Of a DNA stretch of 64,000 bases, positions 35,512-46,122 are shown piece by piece. Each line of letters starts with the position of its first letter. Positions within the stretch are counted from its first letter, which is position 1. The translations under genes were made by a program, and so were the position numbers. The notes below the pieces were generated by a model, which did no database searches, was not told the DNA's origin, and saw nothing but the letters and a program-made list of their open reading frames with translations. The stretch is from Conus ventricosus. Lineage: Eukaryota > Mollusca > Gastropoda > Neogastropoda > Conidae. Where the stretch lies: NCBI GenBank assembly GCA_018398815.1, contig CM031609.1, positions 38,065,375-38,129,374 of the forward strand, in the 5' to 3' direction.

Positions 35512-35809
35512 GGTGGCCCTTTGCGGTCGGCTGGGCTATAAGCAACATTATCTTATCTTATCTTCTTAGTGGTGGCCCTTTGCGGTCGGCTGGGCTATAA
35601 GCAACATTATCTTATCTTATATTCTTAGTGGTGGCCCTTTGCGGTCGGCTGGGCTATAAGCAACATTATCTTATCTTATCTTCTTAGTGGTGGCCCTTTG
35701 CGGTTGGCTGGGCTATAAGCAACATTATCTTCTTATCTTATCTTCTTAGTGGTGGCCCTTTGCGGTCGGCTGGGCTATAAGCAACATTACCTTATCTTAT
35801 CTTCTTAGT
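35512..35809 (+). repeat. five tandem 59-bp units made of the LINE 3' tail
   Basis: Units start at 35,512, 35,571, 35,630, 35,689 and 35,751 (59, 59, 59, 62 and 59 bp). Each contains GGCCCTTTGCGGTCGGCTGG, GCTATAAGCAACATTATC, two or three TTATC and a TTCTTAGTGGT joint. The first 45-50 bases are the terminal tail of the LINE family at 25.7-32.8 kb (compare 32,753-32,802). The fourth unit has an extra TCT, and single substitutions mark some units. Confidence 0.92.
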
Positions 35810-36339
35810 GGTGCGAGTGCTCTTGCGCTTATGTGTGTGTTTCTGTGAGAGAGAGAGAGTGAATGCTTACATGTCTGTGTGCATGTGTTACGATGACTCG
35901 ATGAGGGCTTGGTTGTGGGTGTATGCCAGGCAAGAGAGGAATGTCGAGAGCAGGCATGTGTGTGGGTGTATGTGTGTGCACGCGCCCACTTGCGTGTGTG
36001 TGAAAAAAGTGATATATGCAAGTGTGCCTTTTGATGTTGTAAAGCACCTTGATATTTTGGAAAGTGCTATTTCAATCTACTCTTACTGTTATTATTGTTA
36101 CGATTATTGATATTTGTAAAAAATGTTGGTGATGATCAAGAAGTGTTGGTTTCATGGTTAAAAACTTCAAAGTTTCAGCTGGAATGAAATACGGTGCGTA
36201 TTAGGATCAGCTTCATCTTTAGATCTGTAGATAACCACATGCCTTTGGAATCAGATTCAGTGAAATGATGTGAAATCAGATAAGTATGTGTCTGCTCTGT
36301 TGGGCAAGTAAACAGTGGAACATGCCCTGAGTTCATGTG

Positions 36340-36930
36340 AGGCAGCATTAGCCCAGGGACAGTATATACATGGAAACACAGCTATGAGCTTGAGAGACTG
36401 GGTATGTGATTAGCACCACCAAAGGGAACACTGCCGCTAGAAGCTCCAGCAACAACATCCTGTATGACAGGAGTCTGTGAAGTTTGGTTTGGAACAGCTG
36501 TGACGTTGAAAGCATAGATTCAGGGTTTACTGGATGGAGTGAATGACTTTGATGCATAGCGGACCTTCTAGAGAGGGGACTAGAGAGGGGAAACTATCCA
36601 GAGATCAGCAGGAAGAGTGTGGCATAAGACGGGATATTGGACTCCCCACATAGTCATCAAAAGAATTCTGATTGAACTCTCTGTGCCATATGAAAGCAGA
36701 ATGGATCAAGGTCACATCTGCCAGTCTCGCTAACAGACTGAGGGAATGTGGCTTTTACTACAAAGTCCGCACCGCAGAAGTTGGAGCAAGGAGGATTGTA
36801 GGCTCATTAGCCTAGACTATGATCTTGTGAAGCAGCTCTGGATTTCTGATGAGAGGAGGACTAGAAATTTACAGACAGTGGCAGAGGCAGCTGAAAGAGT
36901 TCCAGCTGGGTCTGGTGGAGAAGGAACTGA
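36340..36930 (+). pseudogene. C-terminal fragment of a retroelement reverse transcriptase-type protein
   Basis: Frames contain GNTAARSSSNNILYDRS, then IELSVPYESRMDQ.HI (36,665-36,720), LRECGFYYKVRTAEVGARRI (36,735-36,800) and a following SLAYDLVKQLWIS segment. An ELTVPxExRxxxAxxxK..KY..L block followed by a Cys/Val..EVGxRG block is a familiar tail of RT-containing proteins in invertebrate genomes. The frame is interrupted by stops and there is no RT core. The left limit is uncertain. It precedes a SINE in the same intron. Confidence 0.5.
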
Positions 36931-36965
36931 AGTGAACATAAAGCTCAGGTTTCCCACCTTAGAAT

Positions 36966-37140
36966 AGGTGTCCAATAGTGATGTGGGTAAGACATCCGAC
37001 TTGAAAATGGCAATACTTTGGTACGCCCATCCATGCAGAAATCGTTGGTTTGAATCCTGGCAGCACCAGGGAAAAACACTTCATGGAGCATAAGGGCATC
37101 TAGGAGTCATGACCTGGATGCAGTTCAGCCCCCTTTGAGT
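36966..37140 (+). mobile_element. tRNA-derived SINE
   Basis: TAGTGATGTGGGTAAGACAT resembles an A box region. About 60 bases later GGTTTGAATCC is a clear B box, followed by TGGCAGCACCAGGG and a non-tRNA body. Spacing and order fit a pol III tRNA-derived SINE. It ends about 100 bases before the RBM39 exon. Confidence 0.6.
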
Positions 37141-37235
37141 GTAAGAAGTTCGAGGCTGAAACACTTGTTTGTGGGGGTTTCTTTTCTGAAGACCTTAACA
37201 TTCTTCCAACATTTTCTTCCCTCTCTGTTGATCAG

Positions 37236-37540
37236 GTGACGGATGTGCGAATGATCACAGACAGCAAGACCCGTCGCTCCAAAGGCATTGCCTACATCGA
37301 GTTCAAGGACATTGAGTCGGTTTCCACTCGCAATGGCACTGACTGGCCAGAAGCTTTTGGGTGTGCCCATTCTGGTGCAGGCAACACAGGCAGAGCGGAA
37401 CCGCATGGCCATGGCGACCAGCATGATGGCCGCCAACAACAAAGGGGGTGCCCAGTGGGCCCATGAGGCTGTACGTGGGCTCCTTGCACTACAACATCAC
37501 TGAGGACATGCTGAAAGGAATCTTTGAGCCCTTTGGCAAG
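37236..37540 (+). CDS. RBM39: RBM39 exon: rest of RRM1, inter-RRM linker, first half of RRM2 (two frameshifts)
   Basis: The exon follows CTGTTGATCAG and opens VTDVRMITDSKTRRSKGIAY, with the RRM1 RNP1 motif KGIAYIEF. It then needs a frame change in the TTT at 37,321-37,323 (one extra T) to read PLAMALTGQKLLGVPILVQA and QAERNRMAMATSMMAANN. A second change in the CCC at 37,451-37,453 gives GPMRLYVGSLHYNITEDM and LKGIFEPFGK, the start of RRM2 with RNP2 LYVGSL. The exon ends at AAG before GTGAGG. All three pieces match human RBM39 closely. Both breaks are one-base insertions in homopolymers. RRM1 and RRM2 bind RNA in the 3' splice-site complex. Confidence 0.93.
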
Positions 37541-38102
37541 GTGAGGAGGGCTGCTGTCTGGTGGACATGGATGTGGAGTAGTAAACTGCGTCCAGGGTGG
37601 GATAATGCTGAACAGTAGTGTATGTGAATGGAAGTCATTTGTGACCTGTTTTTCATACTTGTCTTTTAGCTGTAGACCTTTGTGCATGGTTATCTCAGCA
37701 AAGCGACCTTTGTGCTTGGTTAGCTCTGAAATGATTACAAGTATCAGGGTAGAAGAAAAGAACAAAGGACTCTTTCACCAATCAAATGTTATTTCAGTAC
37801 ATTTTTATTTCCATGTAAAAACAACAAAAAAGATTATCAGATGCATACATAAATGTGTAATTTGCTTTTCTTTCTGGACGTGCTTCATTGCAGACTTTTT
37901 GATTGTTCACAATGGTTCTAAGATGTTAACAGTTGGCAACAAAAACTTTCTGCCAGTAAACTGTGAAAGTGAGACTGCCCTCTTCAGAGTTGCTTTTTTG
38001 ATTGTATGATAATGAGCTATAATGATGCTCTTGTGTCAGCATTTTCTTTTCCCCTTGTACAGACCTTTCTGTGTGTCGTAGTGATGTTGCTTTTTGTTTC
38101 AG

Positions 38103-38168
38103 GTGGATGACGTGAAGTTGATGAGGGATCATGAGACGGGTCGATCTCATGGATATGGTTTTCTGACC
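38103..38168 (+). CDS. RBM39: RBM39 exon: middle of RRM2
   Basis: A 66-base in-frame exon between TTTGTTTCAG and GTAAGA. It codes for VDDVKLMRDHETGRSHGYGF and LT. This is strand 2 and the RNP1 motif (HGYGFLTF, completed by the next exon) of RRM2; human has IESIQLMMDSETGRSKGYGF at this place. No damage is seen. The exon is short, and its removal would not shift the frame but would destroy RRM2. Confidence 0.93.
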
Positions 38169-40238
38169 GTAAGATTTTTTCTTGTTCAGTGTGAAGGATT
38201 ATAGGAGTTAGGCGTGCCAGGTTTCAAGTGCTTTAATTGATTTTCCTTCTTTTTTTTTCACAACACAGATTTCTAAAAGTTTTTTTTAACATGAAAATAG
38301 AAACAAAAAAAAATCAGAAACAAGAAGCTAAGACAAAACTTGCGTTGTCTTTGTAAATGCATTTTCAGAAAGAGTTATTTTGTATATTGGATCAAATTAA
38401 AGGAAATAGAAACTCATTTTTGAATGTTTTTTTTCTGATGAATGTGAGAACAGAAATTATACAAAAATGTGAAGCTGGAGAATTAATTTAGTGAGAACCT
38501 AATGTAAGACAGTGTGTGGATCCATCGCTTCATGTTACGATGCATGTAGTAAACGTGCAAGCAGGTGTAGCATGAGGGGGAGAAGAGGGTACAACTTGCC
38601 CTTCACTTTGGAGAATGTGTAAAGAATGAATTCCAGTTCATGCCACTGTGACTGTATTATATAATTTTATCTTTTTTCTTTTTTTTTCTTTCAGCCAGTT
38701 AGACTGGTTTCAGCAGGTTGTTTTTTCTCTGTGAAGAGCTCCTCAAATCATGCCAGATCAAGAAATAGCCAGCAAAATCTGCCCCATTCCTAGCATACAT
38801 ACAATACACACTTGGCATTTCTCTAACCCCTGCCCCACCACCCCACCACCCCCTTGTCCGCCTTTCTGATGCAGGTATACACAAAATGCATGCAGGCATG
38901 CACCTTTCATATCATATCCAGTTTTATTGCATTGTGTATATATACACACAAGTGCATGAAAGTCCTTTTGCATACATATAGGTATTCCAAGGTGATTTTT
39001 GAGACAGCCTAGAGTTATTTTAAAAGTAGCTTCATTTAAAAGAGCTCAATTTTCTGAACACATTGATATAAAACTTACGTTCTTCTGATAATATTTGACG
39101 AAGTTATGATTTTTAAAGAAATTTTGGACTTAGAAAATTTTGCGAAAGTGGCAATTTGCTTCGGACCTCAACTTTGAGGTACCATAAATCCATTTCTATG
39201 TTCTCAAATGAGCCCAAATTTTTCCTGGCTACTCTCATGCACTTATAGATAATGCCCAATTTTTTGCTTCTGTCTTCTCTGAATAAATAGTCAACAGTGT
39301 AATGCTGAAGTTGGTTAAATATGCAGTTTGCGCAAAAGGGTCACTTTTTACGTAAATTACGCTTGTCTTCACATGTTCATTAATTTGTATCTGTATGTTG
39401 TACAATGTTGTTTTTATACCAAAATGATTTTAAAAAGCTTATAAAACACATATATAACACATTTTGCGAGATATTTCATACATAATTTTAATTATGCAAC
39501 AATAAAATATGGTCTTATAAAGAAGAGAAAGTATACATTTAACAGCTTTTCGGCCATCAAAAATATATTTTAACAGTTTTCAGTCCCAGTAATATAGTGC
39601 AACCGTCATAAAAAAGTATATAATAAGGTATGGTTTCCATGAAGCAGCTGAACTTCTCTGGATCTTTTGATTTTTTCCGACAGATAGTTTTGTAGTCAGA
39701 TATAATTTTTGTGACTGTCTTTCTGTCCCATTGCTGTCTTGTTCAGTCTTTGCAGCCAGTCAACAACAAAGCTTGAACTCCACCCCTCTTTGTTCCTCAA
39801 AGTTTATAAAGCGACAGCAACAGCATTTGTCACTTTGGTGTCACATGGAATCTCAAAAGCTCAGCCTTTTTCAGTTTTCCAATTGATGCCAACTGAAGAC
39901 AGAACATCATCAATATTATCCAAATCAACATCTTCATTTAGCATTGCTGAAAGTTCTTTAGCTGGCAACTTCTCAGCCTTGAGTGTACAGTGCTGGATCA
40001 CCCCTTTCAACCTGTTAATCGGGTAGCTGGTGTCGTGTCGGGGAAAAGCTGAAGAAACCATTCTGCCACAGTGTCAAAAGTTACAGACTTCCCATTTTCA
40101 ATTTGAAGTCTGTCAAGCTCAGTAACAGTCTGTTTGTGCAGCTGGATATGTTTGGGGGGGGTGGGGGGGGGGGGTGGTGTCTTCCTTTACCAAACACCAA
40201 GAAGCAGCACTTCAGTTCTTTGTACTGGTCATCCTCTG

Positions 40239-40468
40239 CAACACACACACACACATACACACACACACACACACAGTACACACACAGCACACCACACACG
40301 AAGTACACACACACACACAATTACACTCACACATGCGCACACCAGATACAGCACACACACAGAGCACACACACACACACCACACGCATGCATGCATGTGC
40401 ACAGTACCCCCCACCCCCCCCCACCCCTTCACACACACACACGCACGCACACACATGCATACACACAT
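40239..40468. repeat. CA microsatellite with interruptions
   Basis: (CA)n/(CACG) with GTACAC, GCACAC and a CCCCCACCCC interruption. A poly-G run precedes it at about 40,154-40,173. Overlapping His/Thr and Cys/Val frames are artefacts. Confidence 0.9.
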
Positions 40469-40755
40469 GTGTAACCATTGTGTTTACTAACAAGATGGAG
40501 GTAAGTACAATTAATGAATTATGTTGCAATTTTAATGGGTAAAATTACAAAATACCATGAACAACAGCAGAAAATATGTCAGGGACATAAGAATGAGAAG
40601 AAAACCATGTGCTTGGGCAATTCTTACTACATTAAAATAAATCACTGCAAATTTATTTTGGTAAACAAACTGAAATCAGCAACAAACTATTTTTTTTTTG
40701 TTTTGTGCCAAGGTCTTTGTATTCTTTTGATGTTTACAGTGTGAGATGAACCTAA

Positions 40756-40774
40756 GTGTGTGTGTGTGTGTGTG

Positions 40775-40818
<44 letters not shown>

Positions 40819-40819
40819 G
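40756..40819. repeat. GT microsatellite
   Basis: (GT)n with two single-base interruptions, in an RBM39 intron. Confidence 0.9.
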
Positions 40820-42058
40820 TACATGCATGCACGCGCGAGAGAGAATCTACAGAGTTTGTAAAAGCAATGCATTCAGTGAGTCCGTCGCGGCTGCGATGAT
40901 CGCGGCTGCGATCATCGCGGCCAAGTGTTCGAGCAGACGACACGTTCTGTTCAGGACCCAAACTTGGTCTAAGTCACGTGACCTTTTCATAAGAAATACT
41001 GAAGAACTACAATGTAAATCATATTTTTATGACACAGGTTTTTCAAATTGATGTTTCGATTACTTGATTACAATGTTAAAAATCCTTCCACGTAGCTGAA
41101 GATAAAGTCGATCGTGAAGTTGAAGTGTCGATTCAAAAAAAGGCTCTCTCAGTTCACATTTTTAAAAAAGATTTTTAATACAATCGCGCTCTAAGTACAC
41201 AAAATATAACTTACAGAATTTAGTAAATACATCAACTTACCTTTCTGTGTTGTTTTTAGCGCCGATGTTGAAAATTTGGTGAAAAAAGTGTTGGATTTGT
41301 AAGCGATGACACAGATACATCTGCACTCGTCCGCCATTGTTGACATGCTTCAAGTCTTCCAATAGTGATGTGCGGGGAACTGCCGGGGGAGCGCGGCGCA
41401 CTGTTTCGATATTGTTTGACCCCATTTATTGGAAAGTGCGGAATATGAGCTTTAATTTGATATATTTTTGAACAGATTTCGTTCATATTTACGGATTTTA
41501 GAGTAATTTGAAGTTTTAAAACATAATTTTAGGGAACTTAACTAAAATTTTTTTATACCCTTACTGCATACGAAAATGAAGCTTGAAGTCTCCTCTACAA
41601 CTCTGTATGAGTTTCATTGAGCTATTTGTGCGCGCCGCGCTCCCCTTGTCGGGGGAAGAAGGTGGGTGTAAAAGCTTGTGTTCTGAAAGTCGCGACGGCA
41701 TGCCTCCCGACCGCGGAGAAGTACTTCTTTACAAGGTTGATAATAAACTTATTATGTTCTTTTAAATGATAAAACCTATCCAAAACGAAAGAAAAAAGAC
41801 TGGTAAATTGATTGGTGTTATTTTTATTGTCTAAATCGGCCATTTTATGTGGTTTGCACAAGTTGAAAACACGGAAAATTTCGCTCCTGCAGCGCTGTTC
41901 GCCAGGCAAGGGGCCTGCATTGGAATACCTAATACATATCACCCATAATTTCTGTGACAACCCCCGTAAATGCATATATACCCATAAACACGCATGCGTG
42001 TCCACTTGCTCACACACACAAGCCCCTCACAGTTGTTTGTTTTTTTTTTCCCCACCAG

Positions 42059-42265
42059 TTCCGCAATCCAGAAGATGCAAAGAAGGCGATGGAGCAGTTG
42101 AATGGGTTTTGAACTGGCGGGCCGCCCTATGAAGGTCGGCAATGTGACGGAACGCACGGGGGCGAGGGAGGCCCCTTCTCCAACCTGGACACGATGAAAT
42201 GGACAGGGCAGGCATTGGCCTGGGGGCCACTGGCCGTCTTCAGCTCATGGCCAAACTGGCCGAAG
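42059..42265 (+). CDS. RBM39: RBM39 exon: end of RRM2 and following linker (three indels)
   Basis: After CCCCACCAG the exon reads FRNPEDAKKAMEQLNGF, then hits TGA because one T is extra in the run at 42,107-42,110. Corrected by eye the frame goes on with ELAGRPMKVGNVTERTG. Missing G residues in the run near 42,158-42,162 and near 42,193 break it again. The last part is GLGATGRLQLMAKLAEG. Human has ALEQLNGFELAGRPMKVGHV and TTGRLQLMARLAEG, so the match is unmistakable. It ends at GAAG before GTCAGC. Indels of both signs in short runs suggest unpolished long-read sequence. Confidence 0.92.
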
Positions 42266-43280
42266 GTCAGCGTTGTGTGGGCGTGTGAGCGGGGTTTTGT
42301 TCGGTGTGCGTAATTTGAACTTGGTAATTACTAAAGGAACTATGTGAAACTAACTATGGATGCGTGTATTTTGCTTACTTGCTTTGTTTTCTTTAGCGTT
42401 GATTTTCCATGCATTTCAGACCTGTTTATCCTTTTTCGCTGTATTCTTTACATGTGTGGTGAAAATAGTAGTCTACATTGCACTGAAGAAAGGCAAGAGA
42501 AAAAAGAAAAAAACCCACCAAGTTGAGACAAAGCTCTTGAGTGGTAATTATACTTGCTGTGTTTAACCATGGTGTTACCTTGGTGTGCCAGTTTGGGTGC
42601 TTTGACCAAAGGCAACAACTCTTGCTAGCTAACTTGCGCAAAATTGTGTCTAGCTGTGTCTGCTTCTTCAACATGTCGATAATGTAAGAAGAATGGGGGG
42701 GTGTGGGGTGGGGAGGAGATAAAAAGCCCTGTAATATGAACAAAAAATAACAAAAGAGCATGCCTTTGAGCCGAAGTATGCTGATGAATCGGGTATGAAA
42801 GTAATTTGAATTGGCAGAACTGAGAAGGTATCTTGTATTCTAGTAGTGCAAGATAGGGCACCCCACTATCTTCTGCTGGGTGGTAGCAAGGGAAAATGAA
42901 TCCACCGCTTCTCTCGGCCCTCTTCTTTTTCTTCTTTTTTTTTTTCTTACAAAAATTTGGAAGATAGTTCACATTCTCTGTAGAAAAAACACACTAATTT
43001 TTTTGTTAAATGATACCAATAGCAGTTTAAGGGAAACGGGTCTGGCAGTACAAACTGTCAGAATTTACTGTTTGTTTTTTTTAATTTCTTTCACAGATGC
43101 TTAGTTTGTCAAGTTGAAATTGGAATAATAAGTATAAAAGTAATAATGATTTTGCCATGTTTCAGTAAACAGGAAATTCTTTTAGAGTAACTTGTGTTCT
43201 GTACTTGTTCTGTATGTGTGCTAGTTTAAACGTAGTGCAGGCATCATCGCTGTTGATAACTTACTTCTTTTTTTTTACAG
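42266..43280 (+). other. RBM39 intron; no gene seen
   Basis: One kilobase of ordinary AT-rich intron with a poly-T-rich stretch near 42,925-42,950 and a long pyrimidine tract before the acceptor at 43,279. Nothing else is supported. Confidence 0.7.
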
Positions 43281-43500
43281 GCACAGGTTTCAAAATCCCA
43301 CCGATCGCTGCCAATTGCCCTATCACAAGCCACCAGCAACAACCCATCCATGATGCCTCCAAACATTAATCAGCCCTTTCCGCCATCCCTACAGCTGCTG
43401 TTGGTGCTGCTGCTGCCGCCTCTGCAGCTGTTGCCTCTTCCGGCACGCCGCCGATCGCCACTCAGTGCTTCATGTTGTCCAACATGTTTGATCTCTCCTC
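43281..43500 (+). CDS. RBM39: RBM39 exon: Ala-rich linker ending in ATQCF..LSNMF
   Basis: It follows a strong acceptor (TTTTTTTTACAG). It starts GTGFKIPPIAA (human GTGLQIPPAA) and ends PPIATQCFMLSNMFDLSS (human ATQCFQLSNMFNP), phase 2, before GTGAGT. In RBM39 this linker joins RRM2 to the UHM and is rich in Ala; here AAVGAAAAASAAVASS appears in frame. The nominal frame is the same at both ends, but a TAA interrupts it at 43,367-43,369. MMPPNINQPFPP is open in another frame there, which points to compensating indels between about 43,330 and 43,390. Confidence 0.88.
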
Positions 43501-44248
43501 GTGAGTCCTGTTTCTTAAACTTTGCTGGTAGATGAATGCCTGTGCCAGAGCATTGGTCAGAAGTCATACAAAAAAAATGAAAAGAAGAGGGGCAAAAGTT
43601 AGAGGCTAGAGAAAGAGAGAGAAATAAGCAGTTTCAAGATTTTGGTAAAAACGGGAACGTTTGTTGATTGTCATTAGTGATGATTTGATTGTCATTAGTG
43701 ATGATTTGAGCTACAATGCTTCGGTGATAATCTTCACTGCCAAGGCTTTGTTCATGCTGTATGCCAAGTTTATAAAGACATAGTATTGGCACTGAGCTCT
43801 TGTGTCGTGTTAACTTAGTGACTTTGTAGAATGGCTTGATGTAGTTGTGCAACAGGTGTCAGTCAGTTCAGTTCCGTTCACAGACGTTTGTTTTGCAACA
43901 CATGATATTGACAGACCTGCCTACCCTTCCGTAATCGTCCGTAATCTTACGGAAATTAACCCCCCATTACGGAGGTACGATTTTCCGTGCGAAATTACGG
44001 AAAAGAAAATTGAAAAACTACGCAAATTCCAGACTCGAAAAATTGTCGACTGCTAGACCTTTCCGAGACCACAGAGTAACTTCCCTTGACTCAAGCCGAA
44101 ACCACAGATGGTTCGGAACTTGCGATTGGTCAATGTGGTGCTGTGGGCCAACACGACGCGCCATCACATCTGTGCGCGTCATTCGAAGCCTTTTGTTCAG
44201 CCATTGTAAGACAAAGTTTCAACCGATTTTTTGCCGGCGATTGTGAAA

Positions 44249-44722
44249 ATGGCGGAGAAATCTTCTAAACGTTTGCATGAAACCGACGACGAGGGTTCGA
44301 AAACCACTGTGCCACAACGGAAGAAGGCGAAGAAGCAAGTGTTCCGAAGTAAATACACGCGGACTTGGCCTTGTCTTTTGCAATCCAAAAAACATGGACC
44401 TGGATTTGTATACTGCTCGGTGTGCAATTCAGACTTCTCCATCGGACATGGGGGAGCAAATGACTGCAAGCGCCATATCTCGGGGAAAATGCACAAAGAG
44501 ACAGCTGCCAGTGCCTCCAGTCAGAAGATCACATCGTTGTTTACGAAATCCAGCGAGAGCAGCCGTCAGACCCACACACGGAAGATCACCAACGCAGAAA
44601 GACTGTTGTGTGAGCTGATCTGCGGAAACAACTTGTCCCTGAGCTGTGCTGACAAGATAGTGGCGAAAATGAAAAGGATGTTTCCAGACTCAGCAATCTC
44701 TCAGGCACAATACAAGGCTTAG
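44249..44722 (+). CDS. BED-type zinc finger protein fragment (157 aa), transposase-derived
   Basis: From the ATG (MAEKSSKRLHETDDEGSKTT) the frame is open to a TAG. Residues 15-40 are basic and nuclear-localisation-like (PQRKKAKKQ). A finger follows with Cys-x2-Cys-x16-His-x5-His (VYCSVCNSDFSIGHGG.. KRHISGKMH), the same spacing as in the fragment at 23,972. After a Ser/Thr-rich hinge comes NAERLLCELICGNNLSLSCADKI..KRMFPDSAI, the helical start that in hAT-like proteins leads to the catalytic core. The protein then stops, next to a microsatellite. The catalytic domain is absent. It may be a decayed N-terminal half or a short DNA-binding protein. The upstream MPAIVK extension starts at a less convincing ATG. 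Confidence 0.6.
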   Translation: MAEKSSKRLHETDDEGSKTTVPQRKKAKKQVFRSKYTRTWPCLLQSKKHGPGFVYCSVCNSDFSIGHGGANDCKRHISGKMHKETAASASSQKITSLFTKSSESSRQTHTRKITNAERLLCELICGNNLSLSCADKIVAKMKRMFPDSAISQAQYKA

Positions 44723-44725
44723 TGC

Positions 44726-44728
<3 letters not shown>

Positions 44729-44779
<51 letters not shown>

Positions 44780-44785
44780 ACACAC
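44729..44785. repeat. CA microsatellite
   Basis: (CA)n directly after the stop codon of the BED-finger frame, followed by a T-run and a G-run. It may mark where the transposase gene was broken. Confidence 0.95.
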
Positions 44786-46122
44786 ATTTTTGTAGTTTTT
44801 TTTTTGGGGGGGGAGGGGGGTTGTACATTAGGTTCTTCATCATGGTGTCATCTGTGGTGACTGCTGTGTAAGTTACAAACTGTCAAGTATATCACCTTTG
44901 AATTGACCTGAAACTCCTGTCCTGAGTCTGTCATCAGCCATCATCCCAAGGTATTTTAATTCTGCTTTGTTGTTTTTGTTCCTTTTTTACTGTTTATATT
45001 TTTTGTTAAAATGTTAAAAATGTAGTTGGAGTTTTGTACACATTATTTGTTCAAAAACGCCGTGTATTACGCGTCCGTGGAATTACTTGAAGGAAAATGC
45101 AAAATTACTGAAAATCTCTGTGGTTATTACTGATGAGCATAACATGAGGTAGGCAGGTCTGTATTGATCAACATAAACATGAAAATGATTTGCAAACAAA
45201 TCGCTGACACAGTCTTTGATTAAAACACAGTGCAGGTAATGGGCATGCAGATGCTGGAACTTTGATGCTGCTTTTCTGCAAGATTTGAGCAATGCTTTTG
45301 GAAGACGGGTAGCTGCTTATGATGGGAAGAAGAAAAAGCATATTATGGTTTAAGACAACAATAACTTTGCCTTGTTTTACGTATTGAAGAGAGAGAAATG
45401 TTTCAGAAATGACAGTGACAAGAACAAAAAGAGAGAGTCTGTGAAATTAGCTGGTTTCAGAGGCATGCTGACATTACAGAACAGCTGGCATCAGAAGGAT
45501 TAATATGGACAATTTTTATTTGTTTTCCTACTTATGACCTTACAGCTTTTTTTTTCCTTCCAGTTTCCATATTGTGCCTTTTGTAGGAAGTTGATTTTGA
45601 GTTCTGTATCTACCAGTTTGTTTCTGAGGTTACTTCTGAGATTGTCAAATCAAATTTTGACGTTGGTTACTTTTGTTGACAAATTATTCCCAAATATTAT
45701 AACTTCTAAAGGATACCAAAGTTTAGGTGAAAATCTGGAAGTGGATGTACTTTGCTGTTGGTGTGTCTGTTTTTTGTGTTGGTTGTATTTCTAACTGACT
45801 GGAGTTTGGCTGCCCATGTGGCAGGGTCATCAAAACCGGTCACACACGTAATGTTCTCATCCCTAGCTGATGCATTTGTACCTTAGTGTTCAAGTGCTTC
45901 GGCTGTTTGGATGATCCCTGGAATCTTTTAGCCATGGTACGACAACACTAGTACTGCCACTGAAGCTGAATAATCTTAAATTTTTTAGAGGTTACAAGAG
46001 ACTGCCACTGGCTTATAGCCGGTGCTTGGCCATTACTGACAAGGCAGTTGGGATGGATAAACTGCCATCAGGAATCCATTGTGCTGCAGTCAGATCTCGT
46101 TCGGCATCAATAATTGATGACT

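Larger units (their letters stand above)
33129..37235 (+). other. RBM39 intron in RRM1; filled by mobile elements
   Basis: This 4.1-kb intron holds the TTAA element (33,313-34,448), the tail minisatellite (35,512-35,809), a retroelement fragment and a SINE. The parts at 34,460-35,500 and 35,810-36,330 show no recognisable gene. Confidence 0.7.
38169..42058 (+). other. RBM39 intron in RRM2; simple repeats and unassigned sequence
   Basis: A 3.9-kb AT-rich intron. It contains CA and GT microsatellites (40,239-40,468; 40,756-40,819) and a perfect hairpin at 40,893-40,918. A minus-strand open stretch of 66 codons lies at 39,861-40,061 (KLPAKELSAMLNEDVDLDNI), which I do not recognise. GC-rich sequences near 41,390 and 41,635 are roughly inverted relative to each other (GCGCCGCGCTCCCC), perhaps ends of an old transposon. 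No further exon of RBM39 is expected here. Confidence 0.6.
43912..45161 (+). mobile_element. CAGACCTGCC-ended transposon with BED-finger gene
   Basis: It starts CAGACCTGCCTACCCTTCCG and ends ATGAGGTAGGCAGGTCTG, giving inverted ends CAGACCTGCCTACC. The flanks carry an exact direct TATTGA (43,906-43,911 and 45,162-45,167). Subterminal TTACGGA-type repeats occur near the left end and ATTACGCGTCCGTGGAATTACT near the right. It contains a BED-finger gene and a (CA)n tract at 44,729-44,785. The 6-bp flanking repeat equals the length seen at 23,492-24,519. Probably a hAT-related non-autonomous element. A relative with CAGACCTGCCAACC begins at 48,901. Confidence 0.75.

Noticed and set aside
35512..35809. 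Regular repeats resembling a CRISPR array
   Set aside because: Units are contiguous, without spacers, and equal to a LINE tail. The genome is animal.
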